This document shows positions 11,380-22,455 of a DNA stretch of 64,000 nucleotides, one piece after another. The stretch's first letter is position 1; each line of letters opens with the position of its first letter. The stretch lies in NCBI GenBank assembly GCA_039619475.1, contig CM077116.1:254611440-254675439 (forward strand), in the 5' to 3' direction. Under the pieces are notes generated by a model. It worked only from the letters and a program-made list of their open reading frames with translations, did not search any database and was not told the origin of the DNA. The position numbers and the translations under genes are program-made. The stretch is from Icerya purchasi. Its lineage: Eukaryota > Arthropoda > Insecta > Hemiptera > Monophlebidae.

Positions 11380-12294
11380 ATGTGCACTCCACTAGTAAAA
11401 TGTGCTAATTACGGAGATTTAGCCGACTGGCATAAAACGGTTACTGAGCTTTTCCAGGTAAATAAAGTAATGTACGAAAAAAGTGTTCTGCACCTACTGC
11501 ATTTAAATATAAGAAGTGTGAGGCTTCATTGGGACGAATTTATCACTTATATCGACAACATACCAATTAGTATAATCGTGTTAACTGAAATAAATGCAAG
11601 TAGTGAAGAGACGAATTTATATAATATACCTGGGTTTACCAAATTTGTCACTTCTAAACCCCCTAAATATAATGGGGGGATTATAATATTCGTTTCAAAT
11701 AATTTTAAATCCAAACTGATCACAGCGGATAGGAAGACGTGTGATTCTCTGACAGTGGAAATAGAGATAAATCCAAATAAGCTAATGTATCTAGTAGAGA
11801 TTTACAGGTCACCTAGTAAAAATGATTCTGAATTTTTAGGTAACCTCAGGCAGTTACTTGCGGTAGCCGGGTCGAAAAAAGACTTCATAATATGTGGTGA
11901 CCTCAACATTGATCTACTTACACGGCATAGTCTCAGGGAGAATCTACTAAACGTTATAAGCGGTAGTGGAGCAATGCAGTTAATAAATGGCATTACTCGG
12001 GAAGAATTGCGTGCAGGGCGTCTTTCTCAGACATGTATTGACCATATTTTTATACGGTCTGCTTACAAAGAGATAACCTCTGGGATTATAGAAACGCAAA
12101 TTTCAGACCACTACATTACATGTTGTGCTATTAAAATTCAGAACAAGTACAGCGATGGCCTAATACGTTCAAAAACCAAGTGTTTAGACGAGTCATTAGT
12201 ACTTAGGAACATTCGTAGTTACGATTGGTCAAAAATAATGCAGTTAAATGACTCGGAGAGCATATATGTACACTCATATTTGGTCAGCTTTTAG
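11380..12294 (+). CDS. AP-like endonuclease domain of the CR1/L2-like retrotransposon (5' half of a frameshifted pol ORF)
   Basis: This 304-residue frame is an endonuclease/exonuclease/phosphatase domain, which nicks target DNA to prime reverse transcription. Motifs in order: LHLNIRSVR (about 41-49), LTEINA (catalytic Glu, about 69), a GGIIIFV strand, YRSPSKNDSEF, GDLNID (about 171-176, catalytic Asp/Asn), CIDHIFIR (about 219) and SDHYIT (about 242, catalytic Asp-His). All key residues are present, so the domain itself looks intact. Upstream residues have no clear homology, so the true start may lie elsewhere. The frame ends in a stop 47 bp inside the following RT frame. The natural continuation moves to the other frame near 12,265-12,280 (ESIY... 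to THIWSAFRDIY), which marks a one-base indel. Confidence 0.9.
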   Translation: MCTPLVKCANYGDLADWHKTVTELFQVNKVMYEKSVLHLLHLNIRSVRLHWDEFITYIDNIPISIIVLTEINASSEETNLYNIPGFTKFVTSKPPKYNGGIIIFVSNNFKSKLITADRKTCDSLTVEIEINPNKLMYLVEIYRSPSKNDSEFLGNLRQLLAVAGSKKDFIICGDLNIDLLTRHSLRENLLNVISGSGAMQLINGITREELRAGRLSQTCIDHIFIRSAYKEITSGIIETQISDHYITCCAIKIQNKYSDGLIRSKTKCLDESLVLRNIRSYDWSKIMQLNDSESIYVHSYLVSF

Positions 12295-14329
12295 AGATAT
12301 ATACAATAACAGCAGTATACTCTTAAAATGCAGAGAAAATAAATATAGGCCGAAAAATGCATGGTTAAATAGGAAAATAATAAATTTCATGCGTATAAGA
12401 GACATCTATTTCAGGCGCTCTAAAAATAATCCAACCAATGTTAGGTACAAAAATTTATATAAAAAATATCGCAACATGACTAAAAACGAAATAAGGACAG
12501 CTAAAAATTTATATTACAGGGGAAAACTGGAAAAAGCGAAAAACGATATAGGAACTAGCTGGGAAATAATTAATAGCCTTATCAATAATAAGAACAGAAC
12601 GCCGGTAGATAGAATTATAGAGAAAGCCTTTAAAAGCTCAACAAACATAGTAGAAGATTTTAGCAAATATTTCGTAAATTGTGTAAAGAATAAGATTCAT
12701 GAGTGTGACACTCAAATGCTAAATCGCAGTTTAGGATACCATGATAAAGTAAATTTCTACATCCCGATAGCAGCAATTAATAACGTCGAACAAATAATTC
12801 AAAACCTTAGAATCGATAAAGCCCCAGGGTGGGATGACATAAGAAGTAAGGATAATAAAAATAATAAACAAATTTTTTCACCCTTAATAACGAAATTAAT
12901 AAATTGCTCCTTACGAGAAGGGAGGTTTCCTCAGGGGCTAAAAACCGGAGTCATAAGACCTATACACAAAAAAGGCAGTCACACATTACATGAGAATTAC
13001 AGACCAATAACCATAGTATCCTCAATAGCTAAAATTGTGGAACTCTATGTAGGAAAGCATTTAAGAGAATATATGGAAAACAATGATTATTTGTACAAAA
13101 ACCAGTTCGGTTTTAGGAAAAATAAATCTACAATTTCATTACTTAGAACAATGGTAAAACAGGTAAACGAAGGGTTAGCTAAGGGAGAACAGTTTTTAAT
13201 AGCTTTTATCGACTTAACCAAAGCCTTCGATGTAGTAAATCATAAGAAGTTAATCTCTGACCTAGACGGATTTGGCATAAAGCAAGCTCAAAAGAAATGG
13301 TTTATAGACTATATAACAAATAGAGCAAGTATGGTTAAGATTAATGGAAAATTAAGTTCCAAAGTAAATTTAAAATATGGGGTAGGTCAGGGGACAGTTT
13401 TATCTTCATTACTTTTTCTAATTTATACGAACTCTTTAATAGAATACATCAAGAACTCCAACGTTTTCGCATATGCAGATGACATAGCTCTGGTTATAAG
13501 TCATAAGGATATTAAAATCGCCGAAAAACTTCTGCAAGAAGATGTTGATATTTTAGGAAAATGGGCCCACGATAGAGCTTTAATTATAAATGGTGTGAAG
13601 TCGAGAATCATGTATATAAGAACCCCAAGCAGGTATAGGAAATACGATCCAAAAATTATACTTCATTCAATTCAGTGTTTACATATGAACGATATAAATA
13701 CGCAAAGCTGCTCTTGTGACCCTTTAGAAACTGTTAATAAATATAAATATCTTGGGCTGACATTAGATCAAACACTAAATTGGAAAAATCATATTGAAGA
13801 AATATCGAATAAAACAAGGCAAGCTATTCCGGCACTTTTCAGACTCAAACAAATGCTGCCTTATAAGACAGTACGAATGTTCTTTGAAGCGGTAATCATG
13901 GCCAGAATTAGGTATGGCATACAGGTGTGGGGAGAAGCAAAGGAAGGAGAAATGAAGAAAATAAGCAAATTACAGCGTAGGTGTTTGAAAATAATTCTGC
14001 CTCGCTGTGTGGCAGGTAAAAATGGCGCTTCATGGTGGAAGGAAAACAAAGAGTTATCACCGAAAATGATGTACTATTATCATAGATTGTATGAATACAA
14101 AACTCAAAGGACACTTTTACCTAGTATAAATAGAGAACGGGCAACGAGAAGTTCTAAAAGTACGTACTTTATGTGGCCGAAAGGCATAAACAGTAAAATC
14201 GATAATGTTGATGAGTTGGTACTGATGAAACTAGTAGACGCTATACCACGTGATATACTTGACGAATTGAAAATAGGGCTGTGGAAGAATAAAGTTAAAT
14301 TGTGGTTGATAGAATGGTGCACGCAGTAG
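12248..14329 (+). CDS. Reverse transcriptase domain of the CR1/L2-like retrotransposon (3' half of a frameshifted pol ORF)
   Basis: This 693-residue frame is a non-LTR reverse transcriptase with the full finger-palm order: DKAPGWDDI, GVIRPIHKKGS, NYRPITIVSSIAKIVE, NQFGFRKNKSTI, FIDLTKAFDVVNH (about residue 320, first catalytic Asp), GVGQGTVLSSLLFLIY (about 378), FAYADDIALV (about 407, catalytic YADD), and a C-terminal thumb (NKYKYLGLTLDQTLNWKNHI and ARIRYGIQVWGEA). No RNase H follows, consistent with CR1/L2-like groups. The usual PQG reads GQG here, an unusual change. The N-terminal Met is only where the frame opens; the protein would be continuous with the upstream endonuclease were it not for the frameshift. 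With the frameshift the copy is probably not autonomous, but it is recent enough that over 2 kb remains open. Confidence 0.92.
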   Translation: MTRRAYMYTHIWSAFRDIYNNSSILLKCRENKYRPKNAWLNRKIINFMRIRDIYFRRSKNNPTNVRYKNLYKKYRNMTKNEIRTAKNLYYRGKLEKAKNDIGTSWEIINSLINNKNRTPVDRIIEKAFKSSTNIVEDFSKYFVNCVKNKIHECDTQMLNRSLGYHDKVNFYIPIAAINNVEQIIQNLRIDKAPGWDDIRSKDNKNNKQIFSPLITKLINCSLREGRFPQGLKTGVIRPIHKKGSHTLHENYRPITIVSSIAKIVELYVGKHLREYMENNDYLYKNQFGFRKNKSTISLLRTMVKQVNEGLAKGEQFLIAFIDLTKAFDVVNHKKLISDLDGFGIKQAQKKWFIDYITNRASMVKINGKLSSKVNLKYGVGQGTVLSSLLFLIYTNSLIEYIKNSNVFAYADDIALVISHKDIKIAEKLLQEDVDILGKWAHDRALIINGVKSRIMYIRTPSRYRKYDPKIILHSIQCLHMNDINTQSCSCDPLETVNKYKYLGLTLDQTLNWKNHIEEISNKTRQAIPALFRLKQMLPYKTVRMFFEAVIMARIRYGIQVWGEAKEGEMKKISKLQRRCLKIILPRCVAGKNGASWWKENKELSPKMMYYYHRLYEYKTQRTLLPSINRERATRSSKSTYFMWPKGINSKIDNVDELVLMKLVDAIPRDILDELKIGLWKNKVKLWLIEWCTQ

Positions 14330-15051
14330 GCGAATCAATTCCAAATGTTAAAAACACGTAATTTCCCACTTCAAATGCGGGATCCTTCCCGATTAAAACC
14401 TTTTTATCCGTTATACTCCTTTATACTCCTTTATCCGTTATCATGTTAATAGTTAAGTTTCAAATTCTGAGGAAAACGGGATCTATGTACCAAATAACTT
14501 GCGTACAAGAAGCTTTTTTAATTCATACTATACGTAAACCTAATAACCCATTATCAATGTATTCCCCGTCGGAATAGGCGTTACGTTAATACCGTTAGAT
14601 GTAAATATGTAACTTTATATCAATGTACTATAGAAACATTTGTATATTTTAAGTAACTTTGTTAATAAACGTTGATAGGCTGATTGGGCACTCGCACTAC
14701 GGGCAGCATTGCTCAGCGAGACCCTCAACTTATTTATAATAAAAAAAAAAACATTGTTGTAGCTTATGAGGAAGAGCATGTTTTTCATTTCTTTTTATTT
14801 CTTTTCATTTCTTTTCATTTCTTTTATTTGATTTGTTATTAGTTTTAAAATTAAGTTAGTTATTTCACTTATATTAAGTTAACTTATACGACTAGATAAC
14901 GGCCACTGTAAATAAATTTATAAATTTAAGAATTTTTTAACGTTAATCGCCGCAGCTCGCGCGGCTACACGCATATGTAGCGTAAATCGTATTATATTTT
15001 ATGAAAATTGTAGATATTTCTTAACTAAAATAAACTGAATTGAATTGAATC
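14330..15051 (+). other. 3' UTR and tail of the CR1/L2-like element
   Basis: Non-coding. It has duplicated TTATACTCCTTTA units (about 14,409-14,433), a 10-bp TTTTCATTTC tandem repeat, and ends AATAAACTGAATTGAATTGAA, the priming-type tail. Family A sequence starts directly after it. Confidence 0.7.
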
Positions 15052-15320
15052 CTGATGATTCTAATTTACTCTGCGTTACAAATCACATCTTCTTCGAATG
15101 TGCATGTCCGTGAACGCTCCTACTTTTATAGGAAACTCCTGAATCTTGGTCTGCCTTTTTCACTTCCATTCTCGGCGATCATCATAGCGTCTTTTACTTC
15201 TATCTCTAGTAGTATTCAGTTCTAATTCGTTTCTCCTTCTCTCTCACTAATGTAATCTAAAACTGGATGATGTCCTCGGCTGGCAACCCCCCCCCCCCCT
15301 CACCCAAAACCAAAAAAAAT
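15052..15320 (+). pseudogene. Family A (I-like) retrotransposon: C-terminal remnant and 3' end
   Basis: Plus-strand pieces match the C-terminal zinc region of family A elsewhere in the window. TNHIFFECACP aligns with the 37.7 kb copy (NHVFFQCSFLS) and the 17.7 kb copy (NHVLFECSFIS). The next block, KLLNLGLPFSLPFSAIIIAS, matches LKLGLPIPYCASYILSF. The 3' UTR shares TGGATGATGTCCT with both copies and runs into a poly-C tract (about 15,286-15,299) and an A-rich end. A stop and a frame change make it non-functional. The remnant begins exactly where the CR1/L2-like tail ends. Confidence 0.7.
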
Positions 15321-17502
15321 AGTTTATGAAAATGTGTCGATGAAAGGAGACTATACGGAGTAGTCGAAATGTAATACCGGGTTTTAGATGAGTTATTATT
15401 TTCTACCTAGCGAACGAGAGGGGCTCCTTTTTAAAATAAACTGAAATGAAGAAAATCGATTTTTATTTCGAACGACCGACACGGTAAAATAAAAGAAAAT
15501 TTTACGTACAACAGTCGCTACGGAACTCCGTCGTCTGCGTAGTTTCGTTAAAAACGATCGATTTTAGGAGTCAAAGTGAATGCATTTTAGCCGCAGGGGC
15601 TTTCGCGTTAAAATTCAGAAGGGGTTATATTGAATTGTGTTTTTTAAGGAGTTCGCTGAAAAGGGAAACAGTCGAAAAATGAAATTCGACGGGAAAAGTG
15701 CAATCTCGCTAGAACAACGCATTCCGCCGAGGAGGTTAGCCTGCTCGCAGCAGTTAAGAGTTTGGAAAGTGTTTGCAAATGCGTGTTTATCTAAGTTTTC
15801 GCTAAATAAAAATTTGGCTCGACAGAAAAAGAAAAAAAAAGGATCATTTATTTACTTATTTATAGAGTTGTATATTTATTTATTTAGGCTCGTCAACTAG
15901 GGACGGATTAAATTAGAGTGGCGATAATATTTTGTAGCGATTCCGAGTTGAAACGTCGTTTAAGTGCTTTATAAAAAGTATTCAAAGTACGAAATATTAT
16001 GTAAGAGCGCGGGACTCAATAGGAAAAACAGAGTTAGTACTAAAAATTAAAACAACCCGTAAAATAAAAAAATCGGTAACTGATCATCGCAATTAGATTA
16101 CTTACTTTTCTGCTGGCTGTTCGGTTTGCTGCTTCGTTGTAACGCAATTGCGGTCCGAAAATGGTCGAATGATTTTTATCGCCGGACGACAAATTGGTAC
16201 CTAACGAAAAGAGCATGAAATTAAAAAAAACGCTTGAAACTCGTACATCTATTTACAATGCGACATAATTATTCAAATTACAGCGCTAAAAAGAAGAAAA
16301 ATTAAGTTTGCCTAATGCTCTATTAAAAGAAGTATCGAGATATCTATATAAAATTTAAAAACCGTAATTAAAAATTTTAACACGAAGAGATTTTTTAATC
16401 AGTTTTTACATATATACATATATATGTGACACTTGTTGTTTCTGTATACTTTACTATTTTACCACAGATGGGAAGTTCGAAAAATTAAAAATTTTTGAGA
16501 TTTAAACGTCAAAGATTATTTATCCTTCTTCGTACCGTATAGAAAAGTAGCTGTAAATTTAACATGATTCTCTTTTCGACTCTCGCCCGGTATTTGCTTC
16601 GGCTACATTGCTGGTTCTAATTTGAATATCCTCAGTATGGGTGTACTATTTCGCGCTATCATTTTTCCCTTCTTCGATATCCGTCCACCCGTTTCCCATT
16701 GTTATGGAAAGTTATTTGCGATAATAGAGAATAACATTTTCTCTGTTGCTTTATTATTTTCAGCTGAATAACGTTTAAACGCTCTTTTCAAATTTCCATT
16801 TTAATTCCGTTTTTTTTTTTTTTCAATCGATTTTTTCTATTTTAGTAATAACCTAGTGTGGTTCGTGCATAACTGTAGAAAAGAAGAAAAACGTTAAAAT
16901 AATCAATATAACATATTTATTAGGTTGTTGGGACCCAGGGAGGTAAGGATTGAAAAACCGTTTTTGAATAGAAAAGTGTGTTTACATTTAAATTCGTAAA
17001 TCAACTGCAACGTTTAAAAACGTGCAGCAAGTGTAACTCTTACACTGTAAACTGTGCGTTTAGTGAAAAAAAAAAGAGGTATATTCCAATCGCAATCTAT
17101 TGAGGTCAGTTCTTTTCTTGACAGATGAAGCGGTGGATATTCAGCACACGTGGAAGAGTTGCTTAAACGAAATCCCCTGCGCAGAAAATAAACTATTTCT
17201 CGTGTATCGGTTGCAGAAAGAAAAATAATATCGCCTTCTTGATACTCCAACATGTGTGGCACACAAAGAAACCTCACTTGCACATCTTAGTTTGGTAGAT
17301 GTTGTTCTTATTTTCTATACTACAGGACCTATTTTGGTACGTGAGTGGATGGAGAAGGCCAGAGAATCTGCGTCATAATTAGACATTGTTAATTACCGAA
17401 ATCGTAGAGCAAGTATGCTTCTGGAGCACATAAAATTCTATAAAATTCGGTTTCAAACGTAGAATCATGAGTCAAACAGCCTGAACCTTACCTGAAATTT
17501 AA
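15321..17502. other. Unique AT-rich DNA
   Basis: No supportable gene. The 87-residue plus frame at 15,637-15,900 is basic and ends in a (TTTA)-rich stretch. The 89-residue minus frame at 17,014-17,283 has no motif. Poly-A and poly-T runs occur at 15,832, 16,811 and 17,070. Confidence 0.4.
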
Positions 17503-17850
17503 CAAATTTTTTTTTTTTTTGTTTTTTTATGGGCACGTCAGCACAGGACATTTACCCAACACAAAAGATTAGAAGAATAGAAAGACATATGGGGCGACGG
17601 GTTATATCAAGAGAAGAAATGAAGGCGGCTAACAAAGGAACAACAGAAGGAGATGGAAAAGCGAAAATGTAATGGGCACTGTAAGGAGTAGGGAGGCCAA
17701 GGCTAAGCAAATTGGAATAAAGGATCGCGCGTTTTGTAGAAATGAAGGAACATTCAAATAGTACGTGGTTTGCATCACATGTGACATTTAATGTAGAAAG
17801 ATGAAAGGGACACAAAGAATGTTGTTTGAGCTCTATCCACACGTGTGTAT
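17503..17850 (-). pseudogene. Family A (I-like) retrotransposon: 5'-truncated C-terminal end with poly-A tail
   Basis: On the minus strand the frame contains CDANHVLFECSFISTKRAIL, then SNLLSLGLPTPYSAHYIFAF, collinear with the family A copies at 15.1 and 37.7 kb. The 3' UTR contains TGGGTAAATGTCCT, and an A-rich tail (positions 17,531 down to 17,503) follows, as expected after target-primed insertion. Only the last part of the element is present, which is typical 5' truncation. The open frame (17,552-17,887) extends past the element into flanking DNA at its N-terminal end. Confidence 0.75.
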
Positions 17851-17907
17851 GTGGAGTGTATAAGTTCGTATTTTCATTTATTGACAAACTGGATTGCTGT
17901 TCTGGTT

Positions 17908-17988
17908 TATATATATATATATATAATATATATTATATATATACATAATATATATTATATATATACATAATATATATTATATATATAC

Positions 17989-18046
<58 letters not shown>

Positions 18047-18075
18047 TATATATATATGCATATATATATATTAAT
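17908..18075. repeat. (TA)n satellite-like tract with a higher-order unit
   Basis: About 165 bp of nearly pure TA dinucleotides. The first half has a regular longer unit built on ATATACATAATATATATT, so this is a minisatellite grading into a simple (TA)n. Confidence 0.95.
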
Positions 18076-20964
18076 GAAGACATGTGACTTGCTGTATATC
18101 TTCTCTTGTTTCCAAATTTTTTTTCTCTCTTTATTGTAATCTCACATAGTTGTATTGTTGATGCTGATTCTACTGATTGCGTCTCAATCTTCTCTATACT
18201 ATTCTTTTATTTCTCTCTTATTTCCGTTAGCTTTCGTTATTCCAGGTACATTAGAATCTAATCGTTTTCCCGTCTCTTCGTTTTTATCCGCAGTCGCTAT
18301 AGTCATTGTGTGGTCGACGTTTAAATATAATCTCTGTTTGGAATTCGGGAAAAGAATAAAAAATAAAAGAAATTGATTTTAAATTGAACTTTTGAAAGTT
18401 TGTTCGCGAGATATTCTTCGAATGGGAAAACTGGAGGGTCGGATTCGTTCGAGAACAGCTTCACTTCGTTTTTTAGTCTCTAATCGGCACATTTGAGTGT
18501 AAAATTAGGTTTTGATTAGCCACCGGTGTCAAAGTGCACCACCTTGAACGATGCACGGATAATAATACAAAAATGTGCAGCTCCAATCAAAGCGTGGTTT
18601 GGGTTCTTTTAGTCAGCCGTGCGACTCTCGAAAATAGTCCGATCGGCCAGTGTTTTCGGCGCGTTCCGCACTGCTTTTCCATTAAATTCCATTCCTTCGA
18701 CCGTGTAGAATCACGTCGTTGAGCTAAATTTCAAAATTTCGACTTTCACTTGCACAGCACCCGGTCGTCGTGTAATAATAGCGGAGGAGTGCTTTCCGAA
18801 GCAGACGATGGCGACAATTGATAAGTGTTGCCCGTGCGAGCTATTTTTTAAATGGGAATATTCGTTCGGCGCGCATTTTCCTTCGGAACGAAGTTATACG
18901 TCGAAATCGGCGTACGAAGATTGTCTTTTCAATTTCGAACAATTTCACATTAACGGTAAATAAGATTTTAATAAACAGCCGCATTTCATACATTCTTTTT
19001 TAACATTCTTTTCTCGGTGAAATATAACTTGCAGCCAACTGTATCGTGAACATGTGTGTGTTAGAAGGACATGGAGAGGTAAATTCTCGAAATTAGGCAT
19101 AATTACCGGCGATAAAAGTTATTTTTTTCGAAATGATGTATTTTAGTAGTTTTGACTGGATTTTTTAGATCTCACGGAAAAATTATAAAATTTTGCCTAA
19201 CCGGCCTGTGCAAAGCGATCGCACTCTGATTTCGTAAATTTTACGTAGTAAGTAAAATTGTCTTGAAATTTTCGAACAGCACTTAAATTAGAAATGTTTC
19301 GTATATTTTTCAAGCGAATATTTCTCTCGTAGGTTTTTGAAAATTTTAAACATATCAACATTAGTAGGAAATGGTAGCGTATGAGATATCTGTGTACGCA
19401 ACGCCGAGGATTTAACCGAAGTAAAAGTGTACACACAGCTGGTTAGACACCTCTAGGGAAACTTGTAAAGTAAGCGCGCAAGGTGCGCGTATTTAAGTTT
19501 TACGCGTCACTTTTTGAATAAATATACATATTGAATAATCCGTGTAAATAGGAATATATTATTAATAAAGTAGACACAAATTTTAAAACAAACTTCTCCT
19601 TCAAACATTGTTACCGAACTCTCTGTTCATCTGATCGACTGAGATCCCGGTGTTCTGTTGCGCCATGGATATTACACTTTATCAGGAAGAGACGAAACGG
19701 AATATTAGCATATCATTTTGATCGCAACAATTTCACTTTCAGCGATAAAACTCCGATATAACTTTGACAATATACAGACGGTTACTCAGTATGTTTTGCT
19801 GTGTGTTCGCGTGTACGATGGAAATCTAGGATCTCAGAATTACCGCTTTCGGGCACATTCGTAATTTTCATGATGTCACGTAGCGTTAATTTGTTCGGAT
19901 ACTAAAGAGATTTTTTAAACTTGTATTTTCTTGCGTAAGGGAGCGTTCTTCTTTATAGTGCCATACTTAATTCCTGAGGGTCGGCGACTACCTATTCATA
20001 CATTTCAGCTGTGCAGATATAGGTTGTGTACTAGATAATTGTTATATGCAGTACGAATGTGTACACACGCAACACTACATTTAATACCAGCTAATATTAA
20101 TTATAAAGTTGCAAGACAAACGATTGGGGCTAAACGATTCTGAACCCGTTCGGTATTAGTTAGTTGCATTGTTTTTTTTTTTTTTCATTCTACGCGTTTT
20201 ATTCATTAATAATATAGGGGAAAACTATGAGAGCCCCACAATTTCAAACTTGAAAAATGTATATATTAAAATGCGAGGCAAAAAAAAAAGAAAAAAAGAA
20301 ACTTCTAAATAACCGGAGGGTTGATTTTTCTTTTTAATCGGCACATTTTCGTCTAGGCGAAAAATAAATCTCACGTTTTTGGGAGTTCACTCGGGGAGCC
20401 TTTGTTGCAATCCGCATATCCGTCGGTTAATGAAAGTATAGGCGGGGTAATGAAAAAAAGGTTTTCAGAGCTGATATATCTCTGTCTTAATGTTATAACG
20501 TGTTTATTAACAAGTAGGGTACGCTTAAATTTAATATATAATAATATAGTTTTACTCTTCAGACGGGTTTTTGTATTGAAGCACGTTTTTAGCAGCGCTA
20601 ATGTTTTCTTTATCCGTAACGGAAATTACATTATCCGATCAATTTTTCACCCGGTTATAGAAATATTCTTAAGGTTTACCAGTAAGGGAAAATATTGTAA
20701 AAATATTGCGAAATAATTATACTATTTTAACAAAAAGTTGCCTCTCTTCACATATTAGCGATGCTCGAAATGAACTATACGCTTCAGTCCTGGCATGCGG
20801 ATTATAATAATAAAAAAGCAATGCGGATTTCGAGCTAATCAACGTCTAAAGTTCTAGAGAAGATTTTTACAGAGAAAATAAAAGAACAGTTTGAATAGTA
20901 AGAAATGTCATCGGCATACTTTTATTTTGATTATGCAACTACTAAAAGAGCTAGGAGATTGAAG
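18076..20964. other. Unique AT-rich DNA
   Basis: Short frames of 60-104 residues (for example 18,155-18,376 and 20,402-20,716) show no motif and are dominated by Ile, Phe, Lys and Ser. A T run lies at 20,173. No repeat family is recognised. Confidence 0.4.
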
Positions 20965-21215
20965 TGGAATAAATCAATGTAGCTGTGAAAGTATTTTAGG
21001 AAGCAAGAAAGCGATAGTTAAAATATCAAACGTAGGAAGCAAAGGATGTAAGAGTGTTGCTGGATGACCTCCCTTAATATATGCCGATGATTTAAATGAA
21101 AAATTGTAACATAGTAAAGCAAAACAGGTAGGCAGAAACGATCTGCTGGTAATTAGCCAACGTAATGATAATTTATAGTAGTAAACATAGGTAAAACAAA
21201 GGTAACAAAAAAAAA
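20965..21215 (+). pseudogene. Very old reverse transcriptase remnant
   Basis: A plus-strand frame reads SKKAIVKISNVGSKGCKSVA, then after one stop PPLIYADDLNEKL, the YADD catalytic box. About 95 bp further on, VVNIGKTKVT matches the V/LNxxKTKVM block that follows YADD in non-LTR RTs. The intervals are shorter than usual and stops interrupt, so it is an ancient dead copy. A few lines upstream KIFTEKIKEQ resembles the start of the RT palm (KIFTERI) but is weaker. The 106-residue minus-strand frame here is the shadow. Confidence 0.45.
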
Positions 21216-21589
21216 AACCGCAGTGCAAATATGAACTAAAAATAATAATGCACACAAATGAACGCATGATGTTATAAGATGGCAGATGTTCCAACTTTAA
21301 ATGCGAGCTGCTTTATGATGGAACAACCGCATTATGCGGTTAAGTAAATATGTGTATATTGATTACGCATTTATAGCAAACAAGCATGCGGGATGGCGAA
21401 AATATAGAAAAAAAGATCGACTTTCTAGCAGAGGCTTGAAGTTAATAGCAAATTCTAAATGCTAAAAGTAAACGTAAGATGAGGATAACGAACATGATAA
21501 AAATTTAGCAATTGGAACAAATACAAATATTATAACGAATTTAAATGAATATAAACGATATACGCTACTTAGAAACGTTTTCATTTTAA

Positions 21590-22455
21590 GCTCATCGGCA
21601 GCAAAAATGCGAAAAGTGTGGTTAGGAACCCACAGCAAATCAATTTGAATGGAATGAAGGGAAGAAAGAACGTGGACAAGTGAGCTTATGCGGAGTATGA
21701 TAAAATTACAGGAATGATCAGGTAGAGGAGAATAAATTGAAGGATGATCATGATCAAGAATTTAGAGGAAAGGTGATTGGAGGAAATGAAAATAATGGAG
21801 AACGTAGGATATTCATTAATACGTTTATGAATGTAGAACAGAAAAGAGACAGGCGAAAAGATTCCGAAAAGTCAAAATCTGGGAGGATAAAAAAGGCACC
21901 AACATCAACCGGCCTAAACACGGTTTCATGCGAAGGAAATTCGGAATTGATAATACTGTGGAATTCCTGTCTAATTGGGGCCTGCGGAAGAAACTTGGAA
22001 AGCGTAGGTATAGTAAACATATTTGAAGGATAGCAGAGATCGGAAAGAAATAAGGGAAATTGACAAAGGACATTACGTAAGGACCACACGAATTGAGCCG
22101 AAGAGAGATGAGGAATAAAATAGGGGTTTTCATAGGTGCGAAACGTCAATTCCTAGAAATGGAAAGATAGGAATGGATAAGAGTAGAGGACGTGAGTAGA
22201 AGATGCTGAGCAAGAAAACGATACCCCAAATAAGATATGCGAATAGAAAGGGGTGGTGTATTAGATTCGGCAGAGGCCACCGTGGCGTGTGTTTTATCAT
22301 CCCGCTGCGCATATTGTGACTTGTACAAATTTCACTTGCGCGAGGTTAATGCCTCAATAGTTGATCCGTCCAAAAAAAAAATGAATACTGAAAAGTAATA
22401 AACAAGGGATCGCGCGATCCTGGATGAATTACTAGAATGGATAAGAGTAGAGGGG
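21590..22455 (-). pseudogene. Family A (I-like) retrotransposon: RT/RNase H linker and RNase H remnant
   Basis: On the minus strand, AESNTPPLSIRISYLGYRFL (near 22,260) matches the linker of the 36.6 kb copy (AESNSSPLSIRRSYLGYRFL). Downstream, VDVGAFFILPDFDFSESFRL plus SLFCSTFINVLMNILRS (about 21,930-21,780) is the first half of RNase H. Then SPLPDHSCNFIILRIRLL and IDLLWVPNHT (about 21,720-21,640) parallel the later part. Several frame changes occur. The 19-bp string GAATGGATAAGAGTAGAGG appears at both 22,171 and 22,436, suggesting an internal duplication. Frames at 21,754-22,149 and 22,146-22,328 are pieces of this remnant. Confidence 0.75.

Larger units (their letters stand above)
9985..15051 (+). 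mobile_element. CR1/L2-like non-LTR retrotransposon, nearly full length (5' end tentative)
   Basis: The element carries an AP-type endonuclease frame, a reverse transcriptase frame, a 3' UTR of about 700 bp and a terminal GAATTGAATTGAA tail typical of TGAA/TTGAA-repeat 3' ends in the CR1/L2 group. No RNase H or LTR is present. The 5' boundary is uncertain. I place it near 9985 because CTGATGTTCTTCTAAATTC just before it resembles CTGATGATTCTAATTTAC directly after the 3' tail, a possible diverged target-site duplication. The GC-richer 10.0-10.56 kb part would then be the 5' UTR or ORF1. Its 3' UTR contains a 10-bp tandem repeat (TTTTCATTTC, about 14,779-14,829). Confidence 0.75.
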
